DNA of 64,000 nt from an uncultured Phascolarctobacterium sp. (GCA_949285135.1 CASDXO010000006.1:114639-178638), one strand, 5' to 3'; shown: positions 15,341 through 25,229, numbered from the stretch's first letter. Notes: generated from the letters alone by a model not told the origin. Program-made: numbers and translations.

Positions 15341-16221
15341 TATATTTGTTTGACAAAATCACTGAGAAACAGTTTGGCGACAGTGGAAAGCGGGCGTCCT
15401 TTGACAACAGAAAGGGTTTTGTCCAGAAACAGGCGCTCGTCCTTAATTGTTTTGCAGACAAGGTTTGAGGGAAAGATTTCTTCCGGTGAAGCGGGAATGA
15501 TGGCTATACCGGCATTTTCACTGGCCCAGGTCATTGTAGACATTTTGGTGGTGTTGATGCTGAGAATCTGAGGGAAAATGCGGGAATCGGAGCACACGTT
15601 GAGAAAGAGGTCAGAGCAGCCGCGGGAAAGACATAAAGGAATATCTTCCAGATCGTCCAAAAGAATATTGGGTTTGTCATTTTCCAGATAGGGACTGTCT
15701 TTATGAAACAGTGCTACCAGCTGTTCCTTTCTGCGATAAATGGTTTCAAAGCGATGTTCCTGTTTTAAAGGTGCATTAGCTACGCCTATTTCGGTTTTGC
15801 CTGTAAGCAGCTGTTCAGTTTGTTCGGAAATAGAAACTTCATATAACTCATAGTTAATGCGTGGATATTGCTTACTAAAAGCACTCAGATAATTTTTAAT
15901 AAAACTGATGGACATGGAAGGCGAAAGGCTTATGCGCAGCGTGCCTGAAAAGCCTGCATTACAGTCGGCTATTTCTTTCATCACATTAGCCTCGGCAGAG
16001 CAAATGTATCTTGCGGCGTTATACAGCATGCAGCCGGCATCGGTCAGTTCTATGCTGTGACCGCCACGTTTTACGTTCAGCAGTTTGGTACCGTATTTTT
16101 TTTGCAGCGTTTTCAGCTGATTGCTCAAGGCCGGTTGAGCAATGGAAATATTTTTGGCAGCAGCGGAGATACTGCCGGCATTTACGATAGCAATAAAATT
16201 GCGGTAATATTCAATATCCAT
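15340..16221 (-). CDS. LysR-family transcriptional regulator
   Basis: A 293-residue regulator. The N-terminal winged helix-turn-helix reads NAGSISAAAKNISIAQPALSNQLKTLQ (about 16-41), the classic LysR DNA-binding signature. Residues 90-290 form the ligand-binding domain (TLRISLSPSM... GIAIIPASP). It is transcribed away from the CoA-transferase/mutase operon and so probably controls it together with its own gene. The inducer may be the dicarboxylate or its CoA ester handled by that operon; this is inference. Confidence 0.9.
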   Translation of the reverse strand: MDIEYYRNFIAIVNAGSISAAAKNISIAQPALSNQLKTLQKKYGTKLLNVKRGGHSIELTDAGCMLYNAARYICSAEANVMKEIADCNAGFSGTLRISLSPSMSISFIKNYLSAFSKQYPRINYELYEVSISEQTEQLLTGKTEIGVANAPLKQEHRFETIYRRKEQLVALFHKDSPYLENDKPNILLDDLEDIPLCLSRGCSDLFLNVCSDSRIFPQILSINTTKMSTMTWASENAGIAIIPASPEEIFPSNLVCKTIKDERLFLDKTLSVVKGRPLSTVAKLFLSDFVKQI

Positions 16222-16328
16222 ACTGATACCTCCGTAAATATACAGAAAATTAGATTATCTTAAAGAAAGACATATAAGAAAAAATGATAGGTTTTTGCTA
16301 CTTTTATTATAAATTATTATTGGTTTTG

Positions 16329-16350
16329 TTGCAAAAAACTTCGTATGCAA
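16329..16350. promoter_or_regulatory. Candidate LysR operator in the divergent promoter region
   Basis: TTGCA-N12-TGCAA forms a dyad in the 283-base gap between the LysR gene and the CoA-transferase gene. LysR sites are usually interrupted dyads of this size (T-N11-A type). It lies about 30-50 bases upstream of the -35 of the operon. Confidence 0.45.
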
Positions 16351-16377
16351 GCAAAAAAAATCTAAAATACTCTGATT

Positions 16378-16405
16378 TTTGCAAAAATCCAATTTAACCT
16401 ATAAT
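16378..16405 (+). promoter_or_regulatory. Promoter of the CoA-transferase/mutase operon
   Basis: TTTGCA at 16378-16383, 16 bp, TATAAT at 16400-16405. It leaves a leader of about 90 bases before the ATG at 16505. Confidence 0.6.
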
Positions 16406-16504
16406 AAAAATATATGTTTAAAACGCATTTTTGATATTTTACATTATAAGTGGACGAATGTAAACTAAAGATAGTAGAGGTTTGTATTTAAGAAAAGAGG
16501 GATT

Positions 16505-18040
16505 ATGATGTTAGATGCAACAAGATTACGTGCTCCCTGCCTTTTTGACAAAATTGTCAGTGCCGATAAGGCTGCTGAACTGATTACTGACGGTATGAAC
16601 GTAGGCGTCAGCGGTTTTACTCCTTCGGGGTATCCCAAGATGACGACTATGGCATTGGCCAGAGCAATCAAAGCCGGGAAAAAATGCCGCATTAATATCT
16701 GGAGCGGTGCTTCTGTAGGACCAGAGATTGAGGAAGAACTGGCAAATGTCGGTGGTGTGAGTGGCAGAATGCCATATTATTCTGCTGCCAATAAGAGTAT
16801 GAAAGCTGGCATTAATGACGGTACTATCGAATATATTGACCAGCATCTGAGCCATTTTGCTCAGCAGATTGATTACGGTTTCTTTGGTGATGTAGATGTG
16901 GCAATCGTAGAAGCTGCTGCTATAAATGCCGATGGCAGTATCGTTCTGGGTCCCGGCATAGGCAATATTCCCATGCTGGTAAAACATGCCAAAAAAGTTA
17001 TTGTAGAAGTCAATACAAGTATTCACCTTTCATTGGAAGGAATGCACGATATCTATATTTGTGCCAAACCTCCCTGCAGAACGGAAATACCCATTTACAG
17101 TGTAGGTGACAGGATTGGTTCACCGTATCTGGAATGCGGACTGGACAGAATAGACTGCATAGTAGAATCCGACATTTTGGATCATGTGCGCAATTTGTGT
17201 GACCCTGATGAAGACAGCGTAAAAATTGCTGAGCATCTGGTAGATTTTCTGGAACATGAACAGCGCTATGGCAGACTGCCATCCAAGATGCTGCCCATGC
17301 AGTCCGGTGTAGGCAGTATTGCCAATGCAGTACTTTTGGGACTGTCCAAGTCCAGATTTGAAAATCTGGAAATGTATTCGGAAATTTTGCAGGATGCGGT
17401 TTTCAGCCTGATTAAGATGGGTAAGATTAAACAGGCTTCCGGCTGTGCTTTTACTCCTTCGCCGAAAGTATGGAAGATGTACAAGGAAGATCCGCAGCTG
17501 TATAACAGAAGCATTGTATTGCGCCCGCTGGATATCAGCAACAGTCCTGAAGTTATCAGACGGCTGGGTGTCATTTCCATGAATACGCCGCTGGAATTTG
17601 ATATTTACGGTCAGGCAAATTCCACTCACGTGCTGGGACGCAGCATGATGAACGGTATCGGCGGCAGCGGCGACTATATGCGTAACGGTTATCTGACTAT
17701 TTTCTCAACTCCGTCTACAGCCAAGGGCGGCAGTATTTCCAGCGTAGTGCCTATGGTTACCCATGCTGATCACACGGAACATGATACCATGGTCTTCATT
17801 ACCGAGCAGGGTGTTGCCGATGTCCGCGGCTTGAGTCCGGTAAAACGCGCCAAGCTGATTATCGAAAAATGTGCACATCCTGATTTTAAAGATCAGCTGT
17901 ATGAATATCTGCGGATGGCACAGAGAAAGAGCGGACATATGCCGGTAGATTTAAGACATGCATTTGATATGCAGGCAAACTTTGAAATGTATGGAACTAT
18001 GAAAGAACAGCATAAGGAGGATGTAAATCATGTTAAATAA
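16505..18040 (+). CDS. Acetyl-CoA hydrolase/transferase family CoA-transferase (succinate/propionate type)
   Basis: A 511-residue class I CoA-transferase of the AarC/YgfH/Cat1 type, which moves CoA between acids such as succinate, acetate and propionate through a glutamyl-CoA intermediate. The active-site Glu is in the conserved [14 protein letters not shown] stretch (near residue 295). GxGIGNIP and the C-terminal [20 protein letters not shown] and [14 protein letters not shown] motifs are typical. Its place directly before a mutase, overlapping it by 11 bases, suggests activation of a dicarboxylate or transfer from propionyl-CoA. The true substrates are not provable from sequence. Confidence 0.88.
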   Translation: MMLDATRLRAPCLFDKIVSADKAAELITDGMNVGVSGFTPSGYPKMTTMALARAIKAGKKCRINIWSGASVGPEIEEELANVGGVSGRMPYYSAANKSMKAGINDGTIEYIDQHLSHFAQQIDYGFFGDVDVAIVEAAAINADGSIVLGPGIGNIPMLVKHAKKVIVEVNTSIHLSLEGMHDIYICAKPPCRTEIPIYSVGDRIGSPYLECGLDRIDCIVESDILDHVRNLCDPDEDSVKIAEHLVDFLEHEQRYGRLPSKMLPMQSGVGSIANAVLLGLSKSRFENLEMYSEILQDAVFSLIKMGKIKQASGCAFTPSPKVWKMYKEDPQLYNRSIVLRPLDISNSPEVIRRLGVISMNTPLEFDIYGQANSTHVLGRSMMNGIGGSGDYMRNGYLTIFSTPSTAKGGSISSVVPMVTHADHTEHDTMVFITEQGVADVRGLSPVKRAKLIIEKCAHPDFKDQLYEYLRMAQRKSGHMPVDLRHAFDMQANFEMYGTMKEQHKEDVNHVK

Positions 18041-19682
18041 GGAATTGCTTGAACAGGGTTTGGCCAATTATGATGCCAAGGTTGAAAAGGCTATCAGTAA
18101 ATTTCCGGAAAGAAAAAATTTTGCAGAAAAAAGACTGTATACTCCGCTGGATGTAGAAGACTTTGACTATAACGAAAAACTTGGATTTCCCGGGCAATAT
18201 CCTTTCACCCGTGGCGTGCAGCCGACAATGTACAGAGGCAGATTGTGGACCATGCGTGCCTATGCCGGCTTTGCGACTGCCGAAGAAACAAATGCCCGTT
18301 ATAAATATCTGCTGGAAGCCGGACAGACCGGTCTTTCTGTAGCGATGGACCTGCCCACACAGATTGGTCTTGATTCCGATGCTGAACTTTCACACGGCGA
18401 AGTAGGCAAGGTAGGCGTTGCCATTGATTCGCTGGCAGATATGGAAAAACTGTTTGACGGCATTCCTCTGGACAAGGTAAGTACATCCATGACCATTAAC
18501 GGTCCGGCAGCAGTTTTGCTGGCCATGTATGTTGCCGTTGCAGAAAAACAGGGTGTTAAGCCGGAACAGCTTAAAGGTACTATCCAGAACGATATTCTGA
18601 AAGAATATATTGCCCGCGGTACCTATATCTTCCCGCCGCGTCCTTCCATGCGCCTGATTACCGATACTTTTGCTTACTGCTCCAAGAACATTCCCAAATG
18701 GAATACTATCAGCGTAGGTGCCTATCATATCCGTGAAGCAGGTGCTTCTGAAGTGCAGGAAATCGCTTTCGCCTTCTCCAATGCTATGGCTTATATCGAC
18801 GCTGCTATCAAAGCAGGTCAGAAGGTTGACGATTTTGCTCCCGGCATCAGCTGGATTTTCACGGCCGGTTTGAACTTCTTCTCTGAAGCAGCAAAATTCC
18901 GTGCAGCTCGCCGTCTGTGGGCAAGAATTATGAAGGAACGCTATGGTGCAGAAGTACCCAAAGCTCAGATGCTGCGTGTGCATGTACATACTGCAGGCAG
19001 CGTACTTACCGCTCAGCAGCCGCTGAATAACGTAGCACGTATTACCTGGCAGGCATTGTCTGCAATCCTTGGCGGCATTCAGTCCATGGCCTGCTGCGCA
19101 TATGACGAAGCTATTGCTCTGCCTACCGAAGAATCTGCAACTCTTGCTCTGCGCACCCAGCAGATGCTTGCGTATGAAAGCGGTGCTGCCGATACTATCG
19201 ACCCGCTGGCAGGTTCCTATTATGTGGAAGCGCTTACAGATAAATTTGAAAAAGAAGCTTATGAGTATATTACCAAGATTGACGCTATGGGCGGTGCTGT
19301 TGCGGCAATCGAGCAGGGTTATATGCAAAGTGAGATGGCGGCACATGCTTATGCTTATCAGAGTGAAATTGAACAGGGTTCCCGCGTTGTTGTCGGCGTT
19401 AATAAATTTGCTGACAATAAACAGATTAAGACTAACGATGTGCTGACTGCAGATTTCAGTGTAGCGGAAAGACAAATTGCCAAAGTAAACGCTATGAAAG
19501 AGCAGCGTGACCAGAAAGCTGTCGATGCAGCACTGGCAAAACTGAAAGCTGCGGCTCAGGGAGAAGAAAATCTGATGCCGTATCTTATCGAAACTGTTAA
19601 AACCTATGCAACTCTGGGTGAAATCTGCGGCGTACTGCGTGAAGTATTCGGCGAATACAAACAATCTGGCTCCATGTTCTGA
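18030..19682 (+). CDS. Acyl-CoA mutase large subunit (methylmalonyl-CoA mutase type)
   Basis: A 550-residue TIM-barrel mutase domain with no C-terminal cobalamin domain (no DxHxxG motif at its end). The methylmalonyl-specific residues are kept: Tyr in [17 protein letters not shown] (near 68) and Arg in FPPRPSMR (near 210); isobutyryl-CoA mutases carry Phe and Gln there. [11 protein letters not shown] and [20 protein letters not shown] are also typical. The B12-binding small subunit must be encoded elsewhere. It translates from an ATG inside the end of the CoA-transferase gene with AAGGAGG upstream. It probably interconverts succinyl-CoA and methylmalonyl-CoA or a close relative. Confidence 0.9.
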   Translation: MLNKELLEQGLANYDAKVEKAISKFPERKNFAEKRLYTPLDVEDFDYNEKLGFPGQYPFTRGVQPTMYRGRLWTMRAYAGFATAEETNARYKYLLEAGQTGLSVAMDLPTQIGLDSDAELSHGEVGKVGVAIDSLADMEKLFDGIPLDKVSTSMTINGPAAVLLAMYVAVAEKQGVKPEQLKGTIQNDILKEYIARGTYIFPPRPSMRLITDTFAYCSKNIPKWNTISVGAYHIREAGASEVQEIAFAFSNAMAYIDAAIKAGQKVDDFAPGISWIFTAGLNFFSEAAKFRAARRLWARIMKERYGAEVPKAQMLRVHVHTAGSVLTAQQPLNNVARITWQALSAILGGIQSMACCAYDEAIALPTEESATLALRTQQMLAYESGAADTIDPLAGSYYVEALTDKFEKEAYEYITKIDAMGGAVAAIEQGYMQSEMAAHAYAYQSEIEQGSRVVVGVNKFADNKQIKTNDVLTADFSVAERQIAKVNAMKEQRDQKAVDAALAKLKAAAQGEENLMPYLIETVKTYATLGEICGVLREVFGEYKQSGSMF

Positions 19683-19725
19683 TTACCTTATTATTGACGG
19701 TTGTTAAAAGAAAGAAGCTGATGAG

Positions 19726-21093
19726 ATGATTACCAAAACTTTAGCTGATTTTACTGCTGCATTAAGTTATGACAAATTAACGCCGGTATCCATTGATATG
19801 GCGAAAAAGTGTATGCTGGACTGGCTGGGAGTATCAATCAGAGGCTCCCAGGAACAGCCGGCTAAGATTATCAGACAGACAATCCTGCACAGTGAGGCGG
19901 AACAGGCAACGGTTTTTGACGGTTCACAGGGTAAGGCATCTGTTTTCGATGCTGCTTTCTGCAATGGCTCGGCTTCTCATACGCTGGACTTTGACGATTT
20001 GCACAATCCTTCCATTATCCATCTGGCAACGGTAGTAGTGCCCGGCGTATTTGCTGTAGCTGAAGCAGAGCATAAAAGCGGCAAGCAGATGATTGCTGCT
20101 GTATGCGCCGGTTATGAAGCCGGAGGCAGGATTGGCGAAAGCGTTATCCCTGAATCTTATTTCTTCTGGCATACAACTGGTACTGCCGGTACTTTTGGCG
20201 CAGCGGCTGCTGCAGCCAATCTGCTGCAGCTGTCATCAGAACAGACTCTTATGTGTTACGGCAGTGCCGGCACACAGGCGGCCGGGTTATGGGAGTTTTT
20301 AAAGGAAGGCGCTATGAGCAAGGCGCTTCATGCCGGTAAGAGCTCCTATGCAGGCGTGTTGTCGGCATATCTTTCCAGAAATGGCTTTACAGCGGCAAGC
20401 AGCATCCTGGAAGGAGAAAAGGGCTTCTGCAGGGCCATGGTACAGGAGCCCCACTGGGACAGACTGACCGATGGACTGGACAGCGCACATCTCAGAATTG
20501 ACGAGAATTCCTTCAAACCGTATGCCTGCTGCAAACATGCCCATGCTGCCATTTATGCGGCGCAGGTATTGAAGCAGGAACATTCTCTGCAGGCAGAGGA
20601 TATTGCGGAAGTAAGGCTGTATGTCAATGACATTACGGATTATCTTATTAATAATCCGCAGCCGCAGAATCCCTATGGCTGTAAATTCAGCATCCAGTAT
20701 TGTGTATCTGCTATGCTGGGCTTTGGTGCTGTAGGTATCGAACAATTTGCTCAGGATATTATCTATGATGGAAAAGTAAGAGGTCTGATGGCAAAAACGA
20801 AGGTAATTCGTGATGCGGCTATTGAAAAGATTCATCAGGAGGATGCCTCTAAACTTGCTTCCAAAGTAGAAATCGTATGCAATGACGGCACTGTATATGA
20901 GCTGCAGGTAGATTATCCCAAGGGGGACCCGGACAATCCCGTTACCTGGGACGAAGCCAAAGCTAAGTTCATGCATCTGGCAGTGCCTGTATACGGACAG
21001 CAGCAGGCAGGAAATTTGTGCAGACTTATCGAAAATTTAGAAGAATGCGAGGATTTTGCGCAAGGACTTGCTCAATGCTGGAAGGAGGGGTGA
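19726..21093 (+). CDS. MmgE/PrpD family protein
   Basis: A 455-residue member of the family that includes 2-methylcitrate dehydratase, cis-aconitate decarboxylase and iminodisuccinate epimerase. Recognisable segments are DWLGVSIRGSQEQPAKII, the FCNGSASHTLDFDDLHNPSIIHLATVVVPG stretch (near 85-110; the HxxDxDD-like active site), EGKGFCRAM-like sequence near 225, and FKPYACCKHAHAAI (near 260-275). All act on small tricarboxylic or methyl-branched acids without a metal. Its place behind a CoA-transferase and a mutase suggests methyl-branched dicarboxylate metabolism; the exact reaction is unknown. Confidence 0.85.
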   Translation: MITKTLADFTAALSYDKLTPVSIDMAKKCMLDWLGVSIRGSQEQPAKIIRQTILHSEAEQATVFDGSQGKASVFDAAFCNGSASHTLDFDDLHNPSIIHLATVVVPGVFAVAEAEHKSGKQMIAAVCAGYEAGGRIGESVIPESYFFWHTTGTAGTFGAAAAAANLLQLSSEQTLMCYGSAGTQAAGLWEFLKEGAMSKALHAGKSSYAGVLSAYLSRNGFTAASSILEGEKGFCRAMVQEPHWDRLTDGLDSAHLRIDENSFKPYACCKHAHAAIYAAQVLKQEHSLQAEDIAEVRLYVNDITDYLINNPQPQNPYGCKFSIQYCVSAMLGFGAVGIEQFAQDIIYDGKVRGLMAKTKVIRDAAIEKIHQEDASKLASKVEIVCNDGTVYELQVDYPKGDPDNPVTWDEAKAKFMHLAVPVYGQQQAGNLCRLIENLEECEDFAQGLAQCWKEG

Positions 21094-21095
21094 TA

Positions 21096-21530
21096 TTGAC
21101 ACCTTCTGAAATACGTGCGTATATTATGGAGCTTTATGCGCACAACAGTTTCATGAAATTGTGCGGTATCAGAATAATTGACATCAGTTGTGGAAAGGCG
21201 AGGGTAGGACTAAGGATTGACCCGGACAGGCATACTAATGTCAATAACAAACTGCACGGTGGGCTGCTGATGACACTGATGGACAATGCTACCGGCATTG
21301 CTGCAGCCTCTGTTGGCAAAAGAGTAGTCACTGTATCTATGACAGTTGACTTTATCAAAGCAGCGGAGGCAGGTACTTTTGTAGAAGCAGAGGCTGTAAT
21401 CAGCTATAAAGATGCGGCAAATATCAATATGAGTATGAATATTTTGGATGAAAACGGCAGAATGTTGGCAACAGGGATCAGTTGTATGTTGGCCATTGCG
21501 GATTTTCCCGGTATTCCAGATAAATGGTGA
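21096..21530 (+). CDS. PaaI-type hotdog thioesterase
   Basis: A 144-residue hotdog-fold protein. The motif NKLHGGLLMTLMDNATGIAA (near residue 50-70) is the PaaI/YdiI signature with the HGG-x-D catalytic arrangement. Such enzymes hydrolyse short or aromatic acyl-CoAs. The TTG at 21096 is chosen since AAGGAGGGG lies just upstream and the frame begins 3 bases after the previous stop; a longer start inside the PrpD gene is unlikely. As last gene of the operon it may release the product acid or clear dead-end CoA esters. Confidence 0.8.
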   Translation: MTPSEIRAYIMELYAHNSFMKLCGIRIIDISCGKARVGLRIDPDRHTNVNNKLHGGLLMTLMDNATGIAAASVGKRVVTVSMTVDFIKAAEAGTFVEAEAVISYKDAANINMSMNILDENGRMLATGISCMLAIADFPGIPDKW

Positions 21531-21533
21531 GAG

Positions 21534-21568
21534 AAACCCAAAGGACTTATGTCCTTTGGGTTTATTTT
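21534..21568 (+). terminator. Terminator of the CoA-transferase/mutase operon
   Basis: AAACCCAAAGGAC-TTAT-GTCCTTTGGGTTT followed by ATTTTAT. Confidence 0.9.
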
Positions 21569-21588
21569 ATTAGAAAAATCCTGTCAGA

Positions 21589-21617
21589 TTGACATTAGAA
21601 ATAAAATACCATAAAAT
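21589..21617 (+). promoter_or_regulatory. Promoter of the NCS2 permease gene
   Basis: Consensus TTGACA at 21589-21594, 17 bp, TAAAAT at 21612-21617. No purine riboswitch fold was seen in the short leader. Confidence 0.7.
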
Positions 21618-21659
21618 TTTATTTAATATCTTCAAATTTGCCATTACGGAGTGATAACT

Positions 21660-23042
21660 TTGCTGAAAAATATCTTGGAACGACTCTTTAAATTAAAGGA
21701 AAACAGGACAAGTGTCAGAACAGAAATTATGGCTGGCCTGACTACGTTTATGACGATTGCCTATATCCTGGCAATAAACCCCGGGATTTTGAGCAAGACC
21801 GGAATGGATGCCGGTGCTGTCTTTATGGCAACAGCTTTGGCGGCATGTCTTGGCACTTTATTTATGGCAGCTTTTGCCAATTATCCTTTTGCGCTGGCTC
21901 CCGGTATGGGGCTTAACGCTTTTTTTGCCTATACGGTTGTAGGACAGATGGGTTATTCCTGGCAGGTAGCTCTGACTGCCGTTTTTATTGAAGGTATCAT
22001 TTTTATTCTGCTTTCTCTGACCAAGGTACGTGAGGCAATTTTTAACTGCATACCACCGGCGTTAAAGTATGGTGTTACCAGTGGCATTGGACTTTTTATT
22101 GCCTTTATAGGTCTGCAAAATGCCAAAATTGTTGTGCACGGGCCTAACCTTGTGGCACTATATCCTTTTAAAGCAGCATTGGAAAACGGAGAATTCACTT
22201 CAACCGGTATTGGCGCTTTGCTTGCAATTATCGGCATTTTGATGACGGCTGTTTTTACGGCCAAAAAATATTCCGGCGCTATCTTATATGGTATTGTATT
22301 TACATGGCTGCTGGGTATTTTTTGTGAAATTACCGGTGTTTATAAGCCGGATCCTGCTGTGGGGATGCACTCTGTGCTGCCGGATTTTACAGTGGGTATG
22401 GGTATTCCCAGTCTGGCACCGACATTTTTACAGTTTGATTTCAGTGCTGTGCTGAGTTTTAATTTTATTGCCGTTATGCTTTCTTTTATGTTTGTCGACC
22501 TGTTTGATACCATAGGGACACTGATAGGTGTTGCGTCCAAAGCAAAAATGTTGGATAAGGATGGCAAGCTGCCCAATGTACGTGGAGCGTTGTTGGCTGA
22601 CGCAATGGCTACCACCTGTGGTGCCGTATTGGGAACGTCTACCGTTACTACTACGGTAGAAAGCTCTGCTGGTGTAGCTGCCGGCGGTCGTACAGGGTTG
22701 ACTGCCCTGACAGTTGCGGTATTGTTTTTGCTCAGTATCTTCTTTGCACCGCTTTTTTTGTCGGTGCCGGCATTTGCAATAGCACCGGCACTGGTCATAG
22801 TTGGCTTTTCCATGTTCAGCAGCATGCTTAATATTGATTTTTCGGATTTGAGTGAAGCGATTCCTGCCTTTATTGCTGCTGTAGCTATGCCCTTTACCTA
22901 TTCAATTTCTGAAGGCATTTCCATGGGGATTATTTCTTATGTGATTATTAATCTGGCAAGCGGCAGTTATCGGCATAAAAAGATAAGTGTACTGGTGCAT
23001 ATTTTGGCAGTAATATTTGTGCTTAAATATATTTATGTATAA
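21660..23042 (+). CDS. NCS2 family purine permease (AzgA-like)
   Basis: A 460-residue inner-membrane transporter of the AzgA/GhxP branch of nucleobase:cation symporter 2 proteins, for hypoxanthine, guanine or adenine. Marks are TEIMAGLTTFMTIAYILAINPGIL at the N-terminus, ALAPGMGLNAFFAYTVV, FVDLFDTIGTLIGVASKA (TM8 signature) and GTSTVTTTVESSAGVAAGGRTGLTA (TM10). It has about 12-14 hydrophobic segments. TTG at 21660 is preferred over GTG at 21651, which overlaps the GGAG ribosome site. Single-gene transcript. Confidence 0.88.
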   Translation: MLKNILERLFKLKENRTSVRTEIMAGLTTFMTIAYILAINPGILSKTGMDAGAVFMATALAACLGTLFMAAFANYPFALAPGMGLNAFFAYTVVGQMGYSWQVALTAVFIEGIIFILLSLTKVREAIFNCIPPALKYGVTSGIGLFIAFIGLQNAKIVVHGPNLVALYPFKAALENGEFTSTGIGALLAIIGILMTAVFTAKKYSGAILYGIVFTWLLGIFCEITGVYKPDPAVGMHSVLPDFTVGMGIPSLAPTFLQFDFSAVLSFNFIAVMLSFMFVDLFDTIGTLIGVASKAKMLDKDGKLPNVRGALLADAMATTCGAVLGTSTVTTTVESSAGVAAGGRTGLTALTVAVLFLLSIFFAPLFLSVPAFAIAPALVIVGFSMFSSMLNIDFSDLSEAIPAFIAAVAMPFTYSISEGISMGIISYVIINLASGSYRHKKISVLVHILAVIFVLKYIYV

Positions 23043-23087
23043 ATAGCATGCAATAAAGATACGATAATTTAACAGATTTATTATGTG

Positions 23088-23112
23088 AAGCCCGCTAACA
23101 GCGGGCTTTTTT
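23088..23112 (+). terminator. Terminator after the NCS2 permease
   Basis: AAGCCCGC-TAACA-GCGGGCTTTTTT. Confidence 0.9.
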
Positions 23113-23127
23113 GCTGTTTTAGCTAAC

Positions 23128-23170
23128 ATATCCACAGAAATGTTGATAAGTTATCCACTATTGGGGATAA
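23128..23170. promoter_or_regulatory. Cluster of three DnaA-box-like sites
   Basis: ATATCCACA (23128-23136) and TTATCCACT (23151-23159) on the plus strand and TGGGGATAA (23162-23170, reverse of TTATCCCCA) each differ from the DnaA consensus TTATCCACA by one base. They lie in the 345-base gap between the permease and hsp20. Whether DnaA binds here is unknown. Confidence 0.4.
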
Positions 23171-23232
23171 TTGAACGGTGGAAAAGAGAACAGAAACAGG
23201 AAATACCTGTAAGTTTGTAGAATTTGTGAATA

Positions 23233-23259
23233 TTAGCACTCACCTATTGACAGTGCTAA
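23233..23259. promoter_or_regulatory. CIRCE element (HrcA operator) of hsp20
   Basis: TTAGCACTC-N9-CAGTGCTAA differs from the canonical CIRCE inverted repeat at one base. It overlaps the -35 of the hsp20 promoter, so HrcA should repress it until heat stress. Confidence 0.9.
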
Positions 23260-23275
23260 CAAAAAGAGCTATAAC
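23247..23275 (+). promoter_or_regulatory. Promoter of hsp20
   Basis: TTGACA (23247-23252), 17 bp, TATAAC (23270-23275). The -35 lies inside the CIRCE element. Confidence 0.8.
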
Positions 23276-23387
23276 ATAAGTAACAAAGGAAAGATGGCTT
23301 GAGATACAAGATACTCTTTCCGGAGGAAAATAACAGTTTAACCCACAGCCGATATTGACTGCGAGCCAAATATTGGAGGTATGACTT

Positions 23388-23840
23388 ATGAGAGTTCCCA
23401 GCATTTTTGGTGAAAGTTTATTTGATGATTTTATGGATTTTCCGTTTGAAAGAGAATTTTTTGGCAGAAATAATCCGTTGTACGGCAAACACGAAAAAAA
23501 TATGATGAAGACTGATATCAGACAGACTGATGCAGGCTATGAAATGGATATTGATCTGCCAGGCTTCAAGAAGGAAAATGTAACAGCTAAACTGGAAAAT
23601 GGTTATCTTACCATCAGCGCGTCCAAAGGCGTAGATAAGGATGAAAAAAATGACGAAGGCGTCTATATCCGTCGTGAACGTTATGTAGGACAATGCTCCA
23701 GAAGTTTTTATGTAGGCGAAGCGGTAAAACAGGAAGACATCAAGGCAAAATTTGAAGATGGTATCCTGAAGGTATTTATCCCGAAAACTGAGCCGAAAAA
23801 AATTGAAGAAGGTCATAATTACATTGCTATTGAAGGTTAA
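23388..23840 (+). CDS. hsp20: Hsp20/alpha-crystallin small heat-shock protein
   Basis: A 150-residue chaperone that holds unfolding proteins in the cytoplasm. The alpha-crystallin domain spans about 42-140: KTDIRQTDAGYEMDIDLPGF, KLENGYLTISA, RRERYVGQCSRSFYVG and the closing FEDGILKVFIPK. The C-terminus lacks a clear separate IxI motif. A ribosome site GGAGG precedes the ATG. Control by the upstream CIRCE element is expected. Confidence 0.95.
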   Translation: MRVPSIFGESLFDDFMDFPFEREFFGRNNPLYGKHEKNMMKTDIRQTDAGYEMDIDLPGFKKENVTAKLENGYLTISASKGVDKDEKNDEGVYIRRERYVGQCSRSFYVGEAVKQEDIKAKFEDGILKVFIPKTEPKKIEEGHNYIAIEG

Positions 23841-23845
23841 TGACA

Positions 23846-23872
23846 GCCCCCGCATCAGCGGGGGCCTTTTAT
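23846..23872 (+). terminator. Terminator of hsp20
   Basis: GCCCCCGC-ATCA-GCGGGGGCCTTTTATT. Confidence 0.9.
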
Positions 23873-23905
23873 TGTGCAAAAATATTTTTCCTTCGTAAAA
23901 ATAAC

Positions 23906-23934
23906 TTGCTTATCTTAAAGGTATGTGATACAAT
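23906..23934 (+). promoter_or_regulatory. Promoter of rpmE
   Basis: TTGCTT, 17 bp, TACAAT; start near 23941. Confidence 0.6.
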
Positions 23935-23995
23935 TATTTAGCGTTAATATCGAATAGTATATAACATCCGTAATTGAAAAGTGAGGTGCACAATA

Positions 23996-24199
23996 ATGAA
24001 AGAAAATATTCATCCTAAATACAGTGAAGTTACTGCAACCTGCGCTTGCGGCGCAAGCTTTGTAACTGGCAGTGTAAAAGGTGAATTGCGTGTTGACGTT
24101 TGCTCCAAATGCCATCCGTTCTTTACCGGCCAACAACGTAATGTTGCAGCACGTGGTCGTATTGAAAAATTCAATAAACGTTATAACACAGAAAAATAA
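23996..24199 (+). CDS. rpmE: Ribosomal protein L31, zinc-binding form
   Basis: A 67-residue large-subunit protein. MKENIHPKY, the paired cysteines CACG (16,18) and [10 protein letters not shown] (37,40) show the C+ (zinc) form, and the end [10 protein letters not shown] is typical. The ATG at 23996 follows a GAGGTG ribosome site. Own promoter and terminator. Confidence 0.97.
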   Translation: MKENIHPKYSEVTATCACGASFVTGSVKGELRVDVCSKCHPFFTGQQRNVAARGRIEKFNKRYNTEK

Positions 24200-24206
24200 T
24201 CATCTT

Positions 24207-24238
24207 CACAGCAGAGCTCAAAAAGCTCTGCTGTGTTT
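24207..24238 (+). terminator. Terminator of rpmE
   Basis: CACAGCAGAGCT-CAAAA-AGCTCTGCTGTG then TTTGT. Confidence 0.85.
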
Positions 24239-24332
24239 GTATACAGACCTTTTTATGATTATGTGCTGCCTGAAGCACAGGCATCGTCAATATGACGGTA
24301 TTTAGTGATATGTATTGATTTTGGGGTACTTT

Positions 24333-25229
24333 ATGAAAAAAGAAAAATTTAATGTAGGCGGTCAGGCTGTCATCGAAGGAGTCATGATGCGCGGGCAGGA
24401 CAAGATTGCCGTGGCAGTGCGTCAGCCTGATGGTGAAATTTCGATTGATGTTAATCCTGTCAGCAGTATTCGAGATAAATATCCTGTTCTTAAAAAACCG
24501 TTGCTGCGGGGTGTAGTTGCGCTTTTTGAATCTTTGTATGACGGTATGAAGGCATTGGCATATTCTGCCCAGGTTTCCGGTGAGGATGACGAACAGCTCA
24601 GCAGCAGAGAGATGGTAATGACTATTGCTGTATCTGTGTTGCTTGCTGTAGGATTGTTTATTGTACTGCCAACCTGGTCGATGCGCTTTTTGCATAATCT
24701 GACAGATGATCCTATGCTGCTTAATCTGGCAGAAGGTGTGCTGCGTATGGTCATCTTCCTTACATATATTGCCGTGATTTCCTCTATGAACGATATCCAG
24801 AGGGTTTTTCAGTATCACGGCGCCGAACATAAGACTATTTATACCTACGAGGCAGGTTTGCCATTGGCAGTGGAAAATGTACGGCCGTTCAGCACCCTGC
24901 ATCCGCGCTGCGGTACGAATTTCTTGATGATAGTAATGCTGATAAGCATGTTCATCTTTACTTTTCTGGGCTGGCCAGACCTTTTGGAGCGTATTGCATC
25001 AAGGGTTGTGCTGATGCCGGTCATTGCGGGTGTCAGCTATGAAATTATCAGATTTGCCGGTGCACATGCAGATAACAGACTGGTGCATTTTGCTATTATG
25101 CCCGGACTGCTGCTGCAGAAACTGACTACAAGAGAGCCGGATGATTCGCAGATAGAGGTGGCAATTGCTTCGTTGAAAGCTGTATTACCGCCGGAGGAAA
25201 CTATTGAGCAGGAGAAGATTGATAAATGA
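24333..25229 (+). CDS. DUF1385 membrane protein (YqhQ family)
   Basis: A 298-residue protein of unknown function that in many Firmicutes precedes prfA. The family signature [14 protein letters not shown] is near the start (about 6-20). [17 protein letters not shown] near 160-175 and [13 protein letters not shown] near 190 follow, with about four membrane segments around them. It overlaps prfA by 4 bases, so translation is coupled. Conserved His, Glu and Cys residues hint at metal binding but no activity is known. Confidence 0.88.
   Translation: MKKEKFNVGGQAVIEGVMMRGQDKIAVAVRQPDGEISIDVNPVSSIRDKYPVLKKPLLRGVVALFESLYDGMKALAYSAQVSGEDDEQLSSREMVMTIAVSVLLAVGLFIVLPTWSMRFLHNLTDDPMLLNLAEGVLRMVIFLTYIAVISSMNDIQRVFQYHGAEHKTIYTYEAGLPLAVENVRPFSTLHPRCGTNFLMIVMLISMFIFTFLGWPDLLERIASRVVLMPVIAGVSYEIIRFAGAHADNRLVHFAIMPGLLLQKLTTREPDDSQIEVAIASLKAVLPPEETIEQEKIDK

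Noticed and set aside
21618..21659. Purine riboswitch ahead of the NCS2 permease
   Set aside because: The leader is too short and lacks the conserved loop sequences.
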